Assembly: GCA_951217055.1 (NCBI GenBank)
Contig: OX578286.1
Location: forward strand, 30,014,720-30,078,719
Reading direction: 5' to 3'
DNA: 64,000 nucleotides
Origin: Gerris lacustris
Taxonomy: Eukaryota; Arthropoda; Insecta; Hemiptera; Gerridae
Part shown: positions 11,901 to 27,100 of the stretch, in pieces
Layout: each line of letters starts with the position of its first letter
How positions within the stretch are numbered: position 1 is the stretch's first letter
Notes under the pieces: generated by a model
What the model was told of the DNA's origin: nothing
The model's input: the letters and a program-made list of their open reading frames with translations, nothing else
The model's database searches: none
Translations under genes and position numbers: made by a program

Positions 11901-14900
11901 AAGTATTAGAGCGAACTTCGACGAATTTCTTATTATGTTTTCGAATTTAGATAAAAAACCGGATTTTATTTTCCTTGGAGAATGTTGGCTGCACAGTGAA
12001 GCACCAACTGATCATTTTGAAATAGAGGGTTATCAAACTTATTTTTCTAAAAATAATTTTAATCAAAATAGCGGGATTGCTTTGTTTTTAAATAACAACT
12101 TTTCTAACTCAATATCAGTAGAAGAAATACCAATTGATAATTGTAATGTAATTATTGTGACCTATAAACATACTAATCAAAATACACCTATTCATATAAT
12201 ATCAATATACAGATCTCCTGGAGAAAAAAATATAGAAACTTTTATAAATAATTTAGACGACATAATAAAAAAGTTTTCACAAGGCAGAGTGACATTAATT
12301 GGGGATGTAAACATTTGTATTAAAGGTAGCAATAACAATAACAAAATGCAACAAACATACTTAGATATGATGACACTTAATAAACTAATACCAATCATCA
12401 CATGCCCAACCAGAGTTACTGAAAATTCATCCACGACTATAGATCATTTATTTACAAATATAAAAGATATAAATTATATAGTTCCTATAGTTTTTAAATT
12501 ATCAATAACGGATCACTACGCTGTTACCTACATACATAAGAATACAAATCACAATATGCTATCATCAGATATACACAAAATTACAAAATTGGACAAGGAA
12601 AAATTACAACAGAAATTACAAACTGTTTACTGGAGTTCAGTTATGGAAGAACAAGATCCAAATAAGAGCACCGAATTATTTATTAGCTTACTAAAATCAA
12701 ATATAGAGCAATGCCAGCAAGAAATTCTTTTAAAAAATAATAGAAGAAAATACAAAAATATAAAACCCTGGATAACTTATGGTTTAATGGTGTCCTTACG
12801 TAGGAAAGAAAAATTATATAAAATATTGAAACGACAACCATTTAATACTAAGTTAAAAGAATATGTCCATAAATACACACATAACTTTAAAATTCTTACT
12901 AAAAAATCAAAACAAGAATACTTTAGTAATAAAATAAGATTAGCTAATGGGGACATGAAAAAGACTTGGCAAACCATAAATAACATTATAGGCAGTGCTC
13001 AAAAATCACATGAATATATTAAAGAAATTCACGACGGAATAAAGGTTATTAATAATCCTTTAGACTGCGCTAACGCATTTAATGATCATTTTGCTAGTGT
13101 AGGAAAAAATATATCGGAAAAACTAGGCTATAAATGCACCTGCGAGAGCAGATTTGATTGTACAAGGGATGGGCAAAAGATTGACCAATTCAATGCTGTA
13201 AGTGAAGAAGAGGTGGGAAAATGCATCTCTGAGTTACGAGGAGGCTCAGGACCAGGATGGGATGGTATTACTGTGGAAGTGATAAAAAGTAATAAACAAT
13301 CCTTAATAAAACCCATAACACATCTAGTAAATATAAGCCTCAAACAAGCAACCTTTCCACAGATACTAAACAAATCTATTATCACACCACTTTATAAAAA
13401 AGGAAACAAAAGGGAAATGGGAAATTATCGGCCTATCTCTATGATCTCAAACGTAGCCAAGATCATTGAAAAAATCGTAAAAAAGCAAATAAATCAATAT
13501 CTTGAGATAAACCAAAGAATTCCACCTAATCAGTTTGGCTTCAAGAAAGGTATAAGTACTCAGGATGTGGTTTCTGAAATTACAAAAGACATTTATAATT
13601 TATTGGACAAAAATTCAAAAGCATTAGCTGTTTTCTTGGACATAACAAAGGCTTTTGATTCGGTTCCTCATCAGGCTTTAATATTGTCACTCGAAAAGGT
13701 AGGCATAACAGGAAATGTTTTAAACTGGTTTAAATCATACCTAGCCAACAGAGAACAAATAACAAAAATATCTAATTACCATAGCCAAGGTAAGTATACA
13801 TCATTTTCCATACCGCAAGGGACCGTGCTCGGACCAGTAATATTTTCAATTTATGTTGTCGAGTTCTGTAAGCTATCCGTAAAAGAAGGAAAGATATATT
13901 CATTTGCAGATGACACAGTAATACTTTTTAAAGGAAATGATTGGAAACACGTGCATTCTTCAGCAACGGAAGGGCTACGCAGTATAACTGAGTGGTTGAG
14001 ATCTAACTGTTTATCCTTAAATATAGAGAAATCACATTACATGACTTATTCATTAAATAAAAAAGGACAACCAGATGAATCGAAACTGCAGTTGGACTTA
14101 AAGGATTGTCGAGCGGATAATACAAGTTGTAATTGTACAACCCTGCAACGAGTCAACCAAACTAGATACCTAGGAGTTAAAATAGATAACAGGATGAAAT
14201 GCAATACCCATATTACAGATATCAATACCAAATTAAGGAAAATTATTTATATATTTTTATCATTAAGAAATATTTGTCCCCTAAACATTTTGAAACAGGT
14301 ATATTTTGCTCTAGTCCAGTCTCACCTTCAATACTGTATTGTGGCCTGGGGAGCCGCTTTTCCAACCTTACTTTCTAAACTTCAAGCTACACAAAATTTA
14401 ATAATAAAAGTAATATGTAAAAAAAATAGATATGATTCACCACTTGCATTGTACAAGTCCCTTAACATTTTAAATGTAACCGAATTATTCACTTACACTA
14501 CACAGCTTATGACTAAAAAATACTTGAATGAATTTACTCAAATAACACACACACATAGGACACGACTAGCTCAACAACACTTACTTACCTTACCAAGATC
14601 TAGAACCACAACAGGCACTAAACACTGGACTCAAATAGGACCTAGACTCTATAACTCTCTACCTCAACACATTAGACAACTACATAATTACAACACATTT
14701 AAAACCCAGCTCAAATATTACTACAATAAAAAAAATATATAATATTAGTAAAATAAACTGAAAAATAAAACAAAAAAAAAACACTTTATTATTAAATAAT
14801 TAATTCAAATTTATTAACATTTTATTTTTTTAAATTAATATTTTAAAAATAGATAAATTTTAAATTTATTAGGACTCTTTTATCTAATACAATCTTCATT

Positions 14901-15083
14901 AAATATATGAACCATTTTCATTATTGTATAATATTATGTATTAATGGCAAACATTTGTATGACTCCTCCTCTACGCTCGGGAAACCCTGTAGAGGAGAAT
15001 AGCAGCAAACTTATTTCATATAAAATTATGTACTTACATTTATGTATAATATTGTAAATGATTATTAAATAATAAAGAATGTT

Positions 15084-15135
<52 letters not shown>

Positions 15136-18100
15136 GCCTAAAAGATTATAATCTTCAAATAAAAACATTAGCTAGGATCTTCCACGTACAGTTTGCGTGT
15201 TATGAGTAGTGATTTTTGATAGCACGGGAATATTGTATATGCTGTTGTAAAAGAGTTTCCCACTTGTGGCCATACGCTGTTTGGGTGCTCTATATTATAA
15301 TAAATAAATAAATATACAAAAAATTAGGGTGGGGGGCCAATGAGAAGTCAGGAGTGTGAATTCTAGAAGGTCGGGCCAACTAGGCAAACAAAAATGTCAC
15401 TAGCCCCATCCCTCCCACAGACCTAGTGGCTTTATTTTTTTCATCATTTAGGTTGGCCAATCTGAGTGTCAAAAGCCACAACTCGTAATGCGCATACTGT
15501 AGTGGCTAGTCAAACTAGCAGACAATTACAAAATGAAAAATATTTAAATACAAAAAGACTTTTCCATAGGTAGGGAAATATAGACAGGGAGAAGAAATAC
15601 CCCAAAATATAATCTTCAAACGTGAAACACAGATATTAGCACACTTATACACATTGGCATCATAGATGACTTATAAAATGGCACTTCTTTAGATTGTTAC
15701 TCCCCTTATAAAAAAAACAGAGGGGAGTAACAATCTAAAGAAGGTGTACATAATGTTCTTCTTTAGACTGTTACTCCCCTTATAAAAACAGAAGTGTGAT
15801 ATTCCTTTGTCCCAAAGTACATTGGAGTAAACATCCCTTTGTTTTAATAGTTATTGAGGCAATAGTTATTTATATTCTAAAAAAAAAAAAAAAAACAGGG
15901 GAGTAACAATCTAAAGAAGAAACATACTACATTAGCATGATCTTCTAGTTAGTAGGGTTGATCAAGCTAGTAGAAGGGACAAACCTCAGAAGAAAGAACT
16001 TCAATAACAGACCAAAAGTTTGAAGTAGTTGTGTTCTCAAAAAAATGGAAGATTTTTCTAAAGATGTTCCTCAAATTTTCATTGAAAGTATTATAAAAAA
16101 CCGCTTACGATCTTTTTTTTTTGCATAGAAACTAGCAAATTTAAAGCTCAATTTTACCTGGGGTCCGGGCAAATCCTCCTCTTCTTCTTTATTTTCATCT
16201 TTCCTCTTGTTCTTATCAGCTGTTTCCGTTGTAACAATGCTCTGGATTAGCTTCTGTCTTCTGTTGATATTCTGAGTTAACTCGTGTATAAATTTCTTCT
16301 CCACATACCTTGAAAAAATAAATATGTGAATAAATAAATCATAATTAAGAAAGAAGATTAGAAAATAATCAAAATAGAAATGAACATACATACAAAAAAC
16401 CAAAACAATGTACATGATACATTTTAATAAGCTACTCAGATAGACGATTAAAAAACAATTGTACCAAAAGAAAAAATGGCACAACTTTATCATAGAAGGT
16501 CTTCACTAATTTCATAATTCTTGAGTATTTAGGTCTATAAAAGAATTTATCTCCAGTAGGGAAAAAAAAGTTATGATTTTGAATTAGTTTAGAGGGACTA
16601 AAACAGGTCTTTTCATCCCTGAACTCAAAAAGTAGGGAGAAAAAGTAAAAGTAGGGCGAAAAAGTAAAGTAGGGCAAAAAAGTAAAGATTGCAACTTAAT
16701 TATTTTATAAATAGTAGAAAATGAATGACTAATGTAATGAAGTTGTTGAAATCAGGTTGGCGGCACTGCACTTTTTTGATCATGTTTATCTTTGTTTATA
16801 ACCTCCATCTAAATAACCTTCTATTTGAGTTAAATTCCAATTCATATTTGTTTTTAATATTGAATCTCTTATATCTGCTATTAAAAGTGCTAATAATTAT
16901 TGTTATTTATTAAAATAATAAATAAAAACTGTGCAATGGATGAAAATGTGTATTTTCTTCCGACTGGAGATAAAATATTGTAAGTACCTTGTGAGTAAAG
17001 TGCCATTATTCTCCTCGAGATTATAGAGTTATTCCCTTGGCTTCGCCTCGGGATTTAGGGACCATGGTTCCTTCGGCTTCGCCTCAAGAACCAACTTTTT
17101 CGCTCAGGGAATAATGGCATATTTTACTCCCTAGGTGCATAAATAACTATTACCTCCAGCGGGGAGAAAAAGTGAACTTTCCTCCCTAGTTTACAGGGAG
17201 GAAAGTAGCTCATTCCACCCGGTCGGGCTCAACAGGGAGTAATGAGAAAGGAGGGAATCATGAACTCTCATGATTCCCTCCAGTGTTGCCCAAGTGATAA
17301 GCACAAGTAAATAAGCTTGGTGCTAATACACATTTAATTTATTAACTATTGTTTAATGTCTAAATCTATAATGTCATCTTCACACAAAACCTTCACGACG
17401 TTTGTCATGATGTCTAATCAGTAAAACAAACTAAAAATTAAAAGAGAAATCATTATTTCTAAATGTAGATCTACTCATATGGATGATTATACGTTAGTTG
17501 TCAATACCATTCAATACACGACTCAGCTACCATCTGATCTCCCATTTAATTTTAGCATTGAAATTCCAATAATTACTATCTATAATTTAATTTTAACATG
17601 ATTAAACTTATCTGGTGAATTATTATTAGTATATATCAATTTTTTTAAATATAAAAATGTTTACTTTTTTAACATAAAATAGTTTAAAATTAAAATCTTA
17701 TAAATTATTTTTTTCTCCCTTCTGGAGGTAAAATCTTGTACATAACTCGGGAGTAAAAATCACTTGCACCCTCGCGATAACTAACTCTATGGTGAACGCT
17801 ATGGTTGCCTCGGCTTCGCCTCAGGAACCAACTTCATCGCTCAGGGTGCTATCACTTACTTTACTCCCTTGGTGCGTAAATAACTATTAGAAGGCACACT
17901 CCTGCCATATTTCAACCAAAAATGTCCCCTGATGTCTGAAACAGATTTCTGTCTTGGAATTTTTTTGAAATTGGAGGCATAACAAAGTTTTGTTCTTCAG
18001 AACGATCACATAGCTTCTGTTACCTTCGGTAAGCTCAGAAGCAAAATCTTATATTTTATAAATATCAAGTTATAAAAATCAATAATCAAATTATAAAAGT

Positions 18101-21100
18101 CACAATTATTTATATTTGACATCATAAATAGAAAATAGATATTTAAAATAATAGTCACCTGATTATTTTTTCTGGTTTAAGATGTGTCATGTCTTTATAC
18201 ATTTCTCTTGGGAGGAATTTAATTCTCAATACATAAATCTAAGAACAAAAATATTAAAATATATTAATAAACTAACAATTACAATAATTCAAGAGTTGCC
18301 TCTGATGGATAAATAATTTTTAACTTTTTATATACTACGTTTTTAAATTTTCTGTTGAATCATATGTAATGTTGACAATATAGTTGTTATTGTTATATAA
18401 TATATAATGTTAGTGAAAAAAATAGTTCCGAATTTATTTACTTCACATAAATGACAACCATCTAGAGAGCTGATCTTAAACCTATAAAAGGACAAATCTT
18501 TGTAAAACGGATCTCCCCAACACCAAATCTAAAGCGTGCCATCGATATATTTGAAATAATATAAATAATATCATCGATATTTCCTGTTTTCCTGTCATTC
18601 AATGTTTATCTATCACAAATTTGAGACCCGTCAAAATGAAGATTGCGTAAATATGGGACCTGGCAAAACAAATAAAATAACTTGCGGATTTTTTCCGAAC
18701 TAACTTTCCGTACAACAAAATTTGAAAGATGGCTAAAAGTATTAAAATAATGCATTGTCATCGTGTTCTGAGCTATGCTAAAAGTTTCAAATGTCTAGCT
18801 ATTCGGGAAGTTAGTTAGAAATCGATTGCCAGATTTGTACCGGACAAACAAGAAAGCAAGCTAATAAAAACGTAGTAAAATGATTTTAGTTTGGGACTTC
18901 TTTAGATTGGTTACTCCCCTATGTTTTTTCAGAATATAAATGACTTTGACTAAAAAACTATTAAGACAAATGTATGTTTAATCCAATGTACTTGGGTACA
19001 AAGGAATATCACACTTCTGTTTTTATAAGGGGAGTAACAGTCTGAAGAAAAACATTCTGTACATCTTCTTTAGATTGTTACTCCCCTCTGTTTTTTTAAT
19101 AAGGGGAGTAACAATCTAAAGAAGTGCCTTTTGTTTTTCTTTGGAGAGTTTTTAACCTCATTATCAGGCCTCTAAAACAAAGAAAAAACTGTTTTTGAAA
19201 ATATACGTTTGTAGGACTGGTACCATATACAGTAAATTCCTAAAAATTTCAATTTTCGTAGAAAAGTCACGCTTCACAAAACCTCCTGCTTGTTTTTAAA
19301 TGAAGATTTAGAGTATTACTTTTTGTTCAAAATGCACCCTGAACCCAAAAATACAATCATACAAGAGGAATACGGACCAAATATCGACTATTCATTTATT
19401 TTAAATCAAATTATAATTATTTTTTACTACGGGAAACAGACAGTGAAAAATACACTCCCGCGCCGGGATTAATAATAATAATAATTTGATTGAAATTAAA
19501 ATTTAAACTTTCCGTAGTATGAAAACTACCAAAAACTTAAAATTGACTATTCATTTATTTAAATATAATAAATAATTAAATATAATTATTTATTATATTT
19601 AATAAATTATATTTATTAAATATAATTTTTAAATATATTTAAAAATTATATTTTCGACATTTTTAGGTGAAAAAGAAATTTGGAATAGTATCTACAAAAA
19701 AAATATAAAGAATACTTTTTCTTGAATAGTCGATATTTCTTCTGGTTTCCTCTTATAAGGTTTTTGAAAATTTTACTTCTTAGGTACAGGGTACATTTTG
19801 AACAAAAACTAATTCTATTAATCTTCATTTAAGAACATGCAGGAGATTTTATGAAGAGGGACTTTAAAACGAAAATTGAATTTTTTTTAGATTTACATGT
19901 ATAATCAACTCCATCAGTGGACATACTGTATACATATATATTTTTATTTGTTTGTGTGTAAATATAAATATAATAAATACTTATATAAATACTTATATAA
20001 ATATAAGTCCACAGTCTTAAAAAGGTTTTGTAGTGTTAAAAGTGGTTAGAGGTGGTAACTCAGTGGTCAGTGGATTTTCTATTAGATATTTTGTCATAAA
20101 AATATCTGTATCAAAACAAATTTTTAAGGAAAATTATATGTAATAAAAATTATTCAAAGTCACAATTGTAAAAATATATTTAGATGTTTACCTTTTTCCT
20201 TCTAAATGAAGATATATCATGTTTTTCAGTTACAGTTATTGTTTCAACTACATCTGCAAGAGTCACTCTGTTCAAATATTTCTTGAGTTTATTGGCACGA
20301 ACTTCAACACTAAAAAAAAATATATAAAAAGTAAAAACTATGTTTATCAGAAAAATCTGATTGTCTGAAACATGAAAGATGCTGATTGGCTTATACCTAG
20401 TTTAAACCTCACTCAGAGTAAGGAAGGGGTAGAGTGAACAATCCATTTTGAAAAGTGTTTAATTATTCTCTCTTCCGATACTAAATCATCCAAGCGAGCT
20501 TAGCCCGAACTAAAGTGACAGTGTTAAATAAAATCCTTCATTTGCTATCAACCACTTATTATAGTCTTTACTCATAAGTAATAATTTGAGATCAAAAGTA
20601 AAGAAAAATTATTCAAAATATCAAATATGTAAGAGCCAAATCTGATGTGAATGCTTTAGAAGACGACTTTGTTCTATACAAGATTGCTTTTTATTGTCTA
20701 GGAACTGTAATATTAGTCAGGGTGCCCATAGGCAAAAAAGTCAATTATACATACTCTTTCCAAACCTTTTTGTATGGCGTGTTTAGGCCAAGTCTGACAC
20801 CTTTTTCCTCTGTGACTTTTTTGTTTTTGGAGTGTTTTTCATTATTTGGGCCCTATAACTTTGACGCCTCAGACTGAAGAACACCGTATTTAAAAAAAAA
20901 AAAAAAAAAAATACTGTGATCTTTGCGCCAGATATTGATTAAGCATAAATGGTGAATATCATAATTGGGTATAAGATATTTAATGTCATGGGAGTTTCTG
21001 GTTTTTAAAGGACACTCAAAAGTACGAATAAGTATTATTCAAAATAGTAGTTAAGTCTGAAATAACTATCCTCAAATCATAAAAACGTTTTAACATATCG

Positions 21101-24100
21101 CCTCTACTTAACCATCTAACTTCACATTAATATGAAACATCTTCATATTCTAAAAACAGATCTGTCAAATACTCTTTAAATTGGCGGTGAGTGCATGCGA
21201 CCTAAGACCTAATAAAGTTTATGGAAGCTACCACTACTTCCATAACAACATATCTCTATTAGAACTCAGGTATTTGCTTTACTTTAGAAGCCCAATTTAA
21301 AGAAAATTACACTAGAATCTGATTTTTCTGAAAATTTGACTCATAATGCTTTAGTACACTATCAATATATATATAAGATAATACATACTTTGGTACATCA
21401 GGCAGGAAAGGAATAGTCATAGTTGGTGTTTTGATTTGTTTAGACGCCACCATCAGAAGTTCTCTAAGTCGAGGAATACCCAAAGTGACGTTCATCTCAC
21501 CTCTACCGGCAAAGTGAAAGGTGTTAAGTGTCATCTGAGTGGATGGTTCACCAACTGATTGAGCGGCTAGTAGACCGACAGGCTCACCTGGAGCGGCACA
21601 GCCTTCAATATACTTTGTGTGCATTACTTGTCTTACTCTCTTACCGTCGCCCCTGAAACAAACAAAAAATTAGGTAGAATAAATTTAGATCTTGAGAAGA
21701 CTGCATCAGAAATTTTTTGAATCCCAAATCTCAAGGGTGTTGCTCCTCATGGGTCATGGGAAGTTGGTTTCTATGAGGTGTAAGTACAAAGAAATAGTCT
21801 CGTTGGATGGCCAATATAGGACATCTAAAGAGCAAGTGATCCAAGTTTACAATATAACAGTACACACCTAATGGCTTTTAATTTTAAGCAGTAGGGGAAA
21901 GTAGGGTTAAACCGGGTACCTCAATTTTTCCTAAACTAGTGCTGCTACCTATCTAGAGATGCAGTCAACTCAGTCCTGGATGCCTCTCAGTTGGTTTGTG
22001 GTAGTTAATGAAAGACGAAACATCGTTTGTTTTATTCAGCACTTCTTTAAACAAAAACAGCCATTTGTTTTTGAAAACACCCCTTGGAGTAATACCGGGT
22101 ACCAATGGGTTGGGCATAACCGGGTAGTACCCCATATTATATTTGTATGGTGAATTACAACTGTTTTGTTAGAATAAGTCCAACAATGATACAACCCATA
22201 CCCCATGAAGAAGAGAGAATTGATAAAAAGCGAGGTATCAGAAAGAGAGGAAAAACGGTGATTCTTACAGAATTCCCTTACAAAGCAGAACTGGAACAAG
22301 AAGAGGCTACAAGGAAAAAGAAATTTTAAGAAATACTTCTTGCATACGAGTCCGCAAGACAGTGAGACATTTTCATCTCCTCACTGGCACTGCCGCGGCT
22401 TGATTACAAACGACTGAATTCAAAGGCACCTTCCCGCCTTCTACGAATTGTTAATATGCCTTCATACTAGGTAGGCCGAGAGGGCTGAGAGTTGATGGCA
22501 AGCTCCTGTACTTTCCTAACTCCCTGTCACACGTATAAATCTTTTCGACTTTCTTCGGCCCTATGAAGCACGGTAGGGGAAGGCACTACAGCTGGAGACT
22601 GGATTACAAACCTCCTATACCATTCTAACTCCCTGTTATACTTTTCTGAGTTTTTAAGCTAAAAGTAACGTAACGTTTTTGACTTATGTTCCATAGCCTA
22701 AACATAAAAATGTCAAAAAAAAATATAACTAAGAAACTTTTTAAGGCACTTAAAGCTAAAAAGAAAAGTGGAGGTTTCTATGTCTGATGATGAAAGTGAT
22801 TCCACTGAAGTCTGCCTATTTTGTAAGGAACTTTATGCTGACTGTGCTTCTGGAGAAAGGTGGATATGGCGTAGCGAGTGCAACCTCTGGGCACATGAGC
22901 AATGTAGCGCTTATGAGGGAGAGGGAGGATTTGTTTGTGACTTCTGTGAAAATGTAACTTCAGACTAATGTTTCAACAAGATTTTATAAATAATAAATAG
23001 ATTACCCATAAATGAGCCAGGAGTTAAAAATTATGGATTTTCATGAGTACCCGGTTTTACCCTACCATTCATCAAAATTCTGATTTTGACTAAATCCACA
23101 AAATTTATTCTCAGGACCTTGTGAGTAAATTATATTGGCAAAATCAGTTAAATTTTAGTAGTCCAAATGTGTCTAAAGAAAATAGTTATTAAATTATTGT
23201 TTATTTTGTTGCCCAGGAGTTAAAAAATGGAGAAAACAGTTATGGTACCCGGTTTTGCCCTACTTTCCCCTATTCCATTTCCTTAAAATCTCGTGTATAA
23301 TATACAGGCTTAATTTAGGATTAAAATTTAAGGAAAATTTGCAAATAATTCACATCCTAAATTAGGGGATAATTTGATGCTTGAGGGCAAGATAGTTTTT
23401 TTTGTTATTCAGGTATTTGCGAGGAAAAATCACCATTTTATTTAAATTTATTAGGTATTTATTAGTTTTTCAGCAGGACTATGACACCTTCTTTCAGTGA
23501 ATTTCCGAATAGAAAGAAATAACTCATTTTAATTCTGTATAATTTACAACACGATGAATTCTTAAAAATTATAAGATTTTATAATTCAAAGTAAATAAGA
23601 TTGGTTAAAATAAAGGCACAATAATTATTTAAGTGTAAAATAAAACAACGTTCATTTGCTAACAAAGTGATTTGATATCATTAAGGAGAAAAGTGATATA
23701 AGTGATCAAATAATTTCACTTTTATCCAAATTTTGGAACTAACTGTTGTGACCAAAATTTGAGCCACTATTGCATTCACTATTCCACATTTGTTTTCACT
23801 GTCCCACTTTTGTATTTACAATCCTACTTCTGGTCTTCCTCTATACATTCTAGACTCTTTGCTTAATAACTATAAACCTTTTGAATTTTGTTCACTTTTT
23901 GTCACCTTTTCCCTCTATATTCACTATGTACAAGAGAAATTTAATAGTACATTACACGTCGAGTGGGGAAAGTAGCAGTTTGCATGCGAATGTGGAGTTT
24001 GCACCCGAGCGACACCGAGGGTAGTAAAACCACACGAGCAATGCAAAATACCGTTTTCACACGAGTTGCGTACCATACTTTATCTACGATTGTTAGATTT

Positions 24101-27100
24101 AAATAATAAATACAGAAAAAAAAGAAACTTGCTGTATGTAAGTTCGTATCTCTCTCTTGATAAAGATGGCATTAATTCTTGAGTAGTATTTTTTGCCGAA
24201 TTATTTATTTCTGAAGGAGTATCATTCTCCACATTTTCGTCAAAGTCATTTGATTCACTCATTGTTTTTCACTAATAACTCGATATAAACAGTTACTTTA
24301 ATAAAAGAACAGCAAATTAGTTTTGTTAAATGTAAACAAACTCGCTAATCGTGTGTAAAGCTGAAGAATTTCTCTTCTTTAGGGTGGTAAAGAAGAGGAA
24401 TTCTTCAGAACTATGAGACGCGCATGCACAATACAAGTACGTAAAGAATCACTTTCTACGCATCTAGACAGAGATACAATGTTTATATTTAGTATCAATT
24501 GCAGACAAAATAATTAATAATACTCACGTAGTTTTGACGTAATTCTCAATTAAACTATCCAATTTTTCACTGATAGAACCAAAATATCTGCCAGCTTGAA
24601 ATTTAGAAAGGACTGGATCTGGAGCATGTTTCCCCTTTTGCATAAAACTGAAAACATACAGAAATCAAATTAAAATTATTAAAAATAAAACAAAAATAGG
24701 ATTAGCTATAGAGTATTACATACTTAGTAACTAAAGACTGTTAGTTCATATGTTTAATTTAAAAATGAAGCTCAAATTGATTTGGTTTGATTTTTACAAA
24801 ATCTGCCAGTTCTAGCATGCGACCGTTCTACAATAGATTTCCACTGACAAATTACTCTAGAGATGAAAGAACACAATGATAGTCCAGGAGATAGCATGCA
24901 AAAAAACCTTTTAAGAATATGTGGTCGGCTAAGTTCATCTGCAGGACATAGCTTGGCAATAGGCGTTTGAAAAAAACAAACCGGTGGAGAGCGACCATGT
25001 TTCACCAATTATGGTAGACAATGTGATTTTCATGATCCTGAGTACAGAATTAGTTAGTAGACCAACAATTAAGTCGATGTTATTTTCACACTTGATAGGT
25101 TAGTTATTCAAATATTACTAAAAATCAACGTGGTCACCTGTCAAGGGACAAACTAACATCAACTTGATTTTCGGTCTACTGACTAATTCTGAACTCAGGA
25201 TTATGATAATCACATTGTCCACCATAATTGGCTGGACATTGCCGCTCTCCACAGGTTTGTTTTTTTCAAATGCCTATTGGCAAGCTATGTCCCGCAGACG
25301 AACTTAGCCGACCACATATTCTTAAAAGGCGCTAAAAGATTGACTTATATACAAAATTCTAGCTTGATGTTAGTCACACACTTTTTTGCACGCTATCTCC
25401 TGGACTAGGAATACCACATCTAATCACTTAATGTGATTAAATATCCAAAATCGATAAATGATAGTTTAGGGTATTCAAGACAAACAGACATTTTCCAGAG
25501 GAAATAATTAGTATATCAGTATATAGTAAGGTCAGTATAATTATAATACCCTTTAACTCGTAACCAACGTTATTTTTCGAATATACATTATCAGCTATTT
25601 CCATTGTAAAAAGTGCGCTGATTGGATTGTAAAATACCTCGTAAGCTGCAGGGGATTGATTTTAGTGCTACACCATGTAAAAAAATACCTCATATCCAAA
25701 ACGGGTACAGTTTGTGGGTTACGAGATATTTCATCTAAGAAATATCTCACACAACTTTGGAAAACTGTCTGCAAGCTGTGTGGGTTACGAGGGATTTTAT
25801 CAATAAATATCTTAATCATATATATTTCTTTATAATTATATGTTTTCTTTTATCTCTTGAAAAGGTATTAGAATAACACCGATGATATATTATGGCCACC
25901 TAATAAGAACGAAACTGATATATTACCTCTCTTTATCCTCAGGAGCTAAGTTGCACCAATCTTTAATCATTCTCAATGTTTCCTTAGTTCTTCCTAACGT
26001 CAGTCTTGAAGAAGACGGTTCATCTACTTCTTTAACATTTTCCGAGTAGGCTTTGAACGGCGAATCCCTCTTATAAGTGAAATCCCCATGTTTCTTCTTC
26101 CACTTTTTTAATTTTTTATTATAAGATTTAATATCTTCATGTATGCAGGAGTCATTAGTAGATTGCGTGATAGCAGAAATGTTATTAACTAAGAATGGAA
26201 CTTGCGATTTTTTTAAAAATTGAGATTTAGCTATATCTAAACCGTCTTCGCCGTATAAAAATTGGATAACTGTATTATCGCTATCTCTAACAGTCATGTC
26301 GTAAGCTACGGTCAAACCTTCGAGATGTTTTATAAGACAACGCTGTAAGTATCCGGAACGACTTGTTTTGACAGCCGTATCGATTAAACCTTCACGACCC
26401 GCCATACAATGGAAAAAGAATTCTTGTGGTTTAATACCGGTCATAAATCGGCCGTCAATGAATCCACCTGATCGAGGAATAGTTTCATAAGGTCTAAAGC
26501 TAGGTAACGATCTTCCGGATATCATTACAGGAGGTCGTTTACCCTCTAACTCAATTTGACCCAGTAAACACGAGATCTGCATAGTATTGACAGTAGATCC
26601 TTTAGCTCCTGACTGAACCATAAGTTGTAGATTATTATCTGGGAAAGGATTTAAAAGACCCTCTGATAGACAAGTTCTGTTAATATCATTAGTGTATTGA
26701 TCCAAAGCTAGCTTATACTCCCTATCTAAAATGTTTCTGAAATGTTTATCTTTATTATTAGCTTCTCTTAATAGATCAGGTGTAACATCTTCTTCTGGAA
26801 CATCTAAAGCCTTAGATGCAGCTAAATTACCCACTTTTCTCGCCTTTTTAATAATATTACGTCTTTTCTTATTAGCGTTGTCTAGTACTAAGATATCTCT
26901 AACTCCTAGAGTAAAACCTTCTTTTTGAAGAAATGCAGTAAAAAGTTTGGAAAATGAACTTAATAATTTACTTGAGGCTTCTCCGCCGTAAAGTTCGAAC
27001 ATACAATGTATTAAACTGTAAGCCGACGAACCGAATTGAGTTTTATCGAGAACACCAGATAACAATTCACCGTTACGAATTATAACTTTACTTTCTGACA

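Larger units (their letters stand above)
21894..23270. mobile_element. Decayed pogo-like DNA transposon with TA target duplication
   Basis: Terminal inverted repeats GGGGAAAGTAGGGTTAAACC and its near complement (GGTTTTGCCCTACTTTCCCC), flanked by TA at 21892-21893 and 23271-23272. It holds two C-terminal transposase fragments (22147-22329, 22768-22968) and no intact DDE domain. Tc1/mariner superfamily, pogo group, from the TA site and the protein pieces. Confidence 0.8.
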
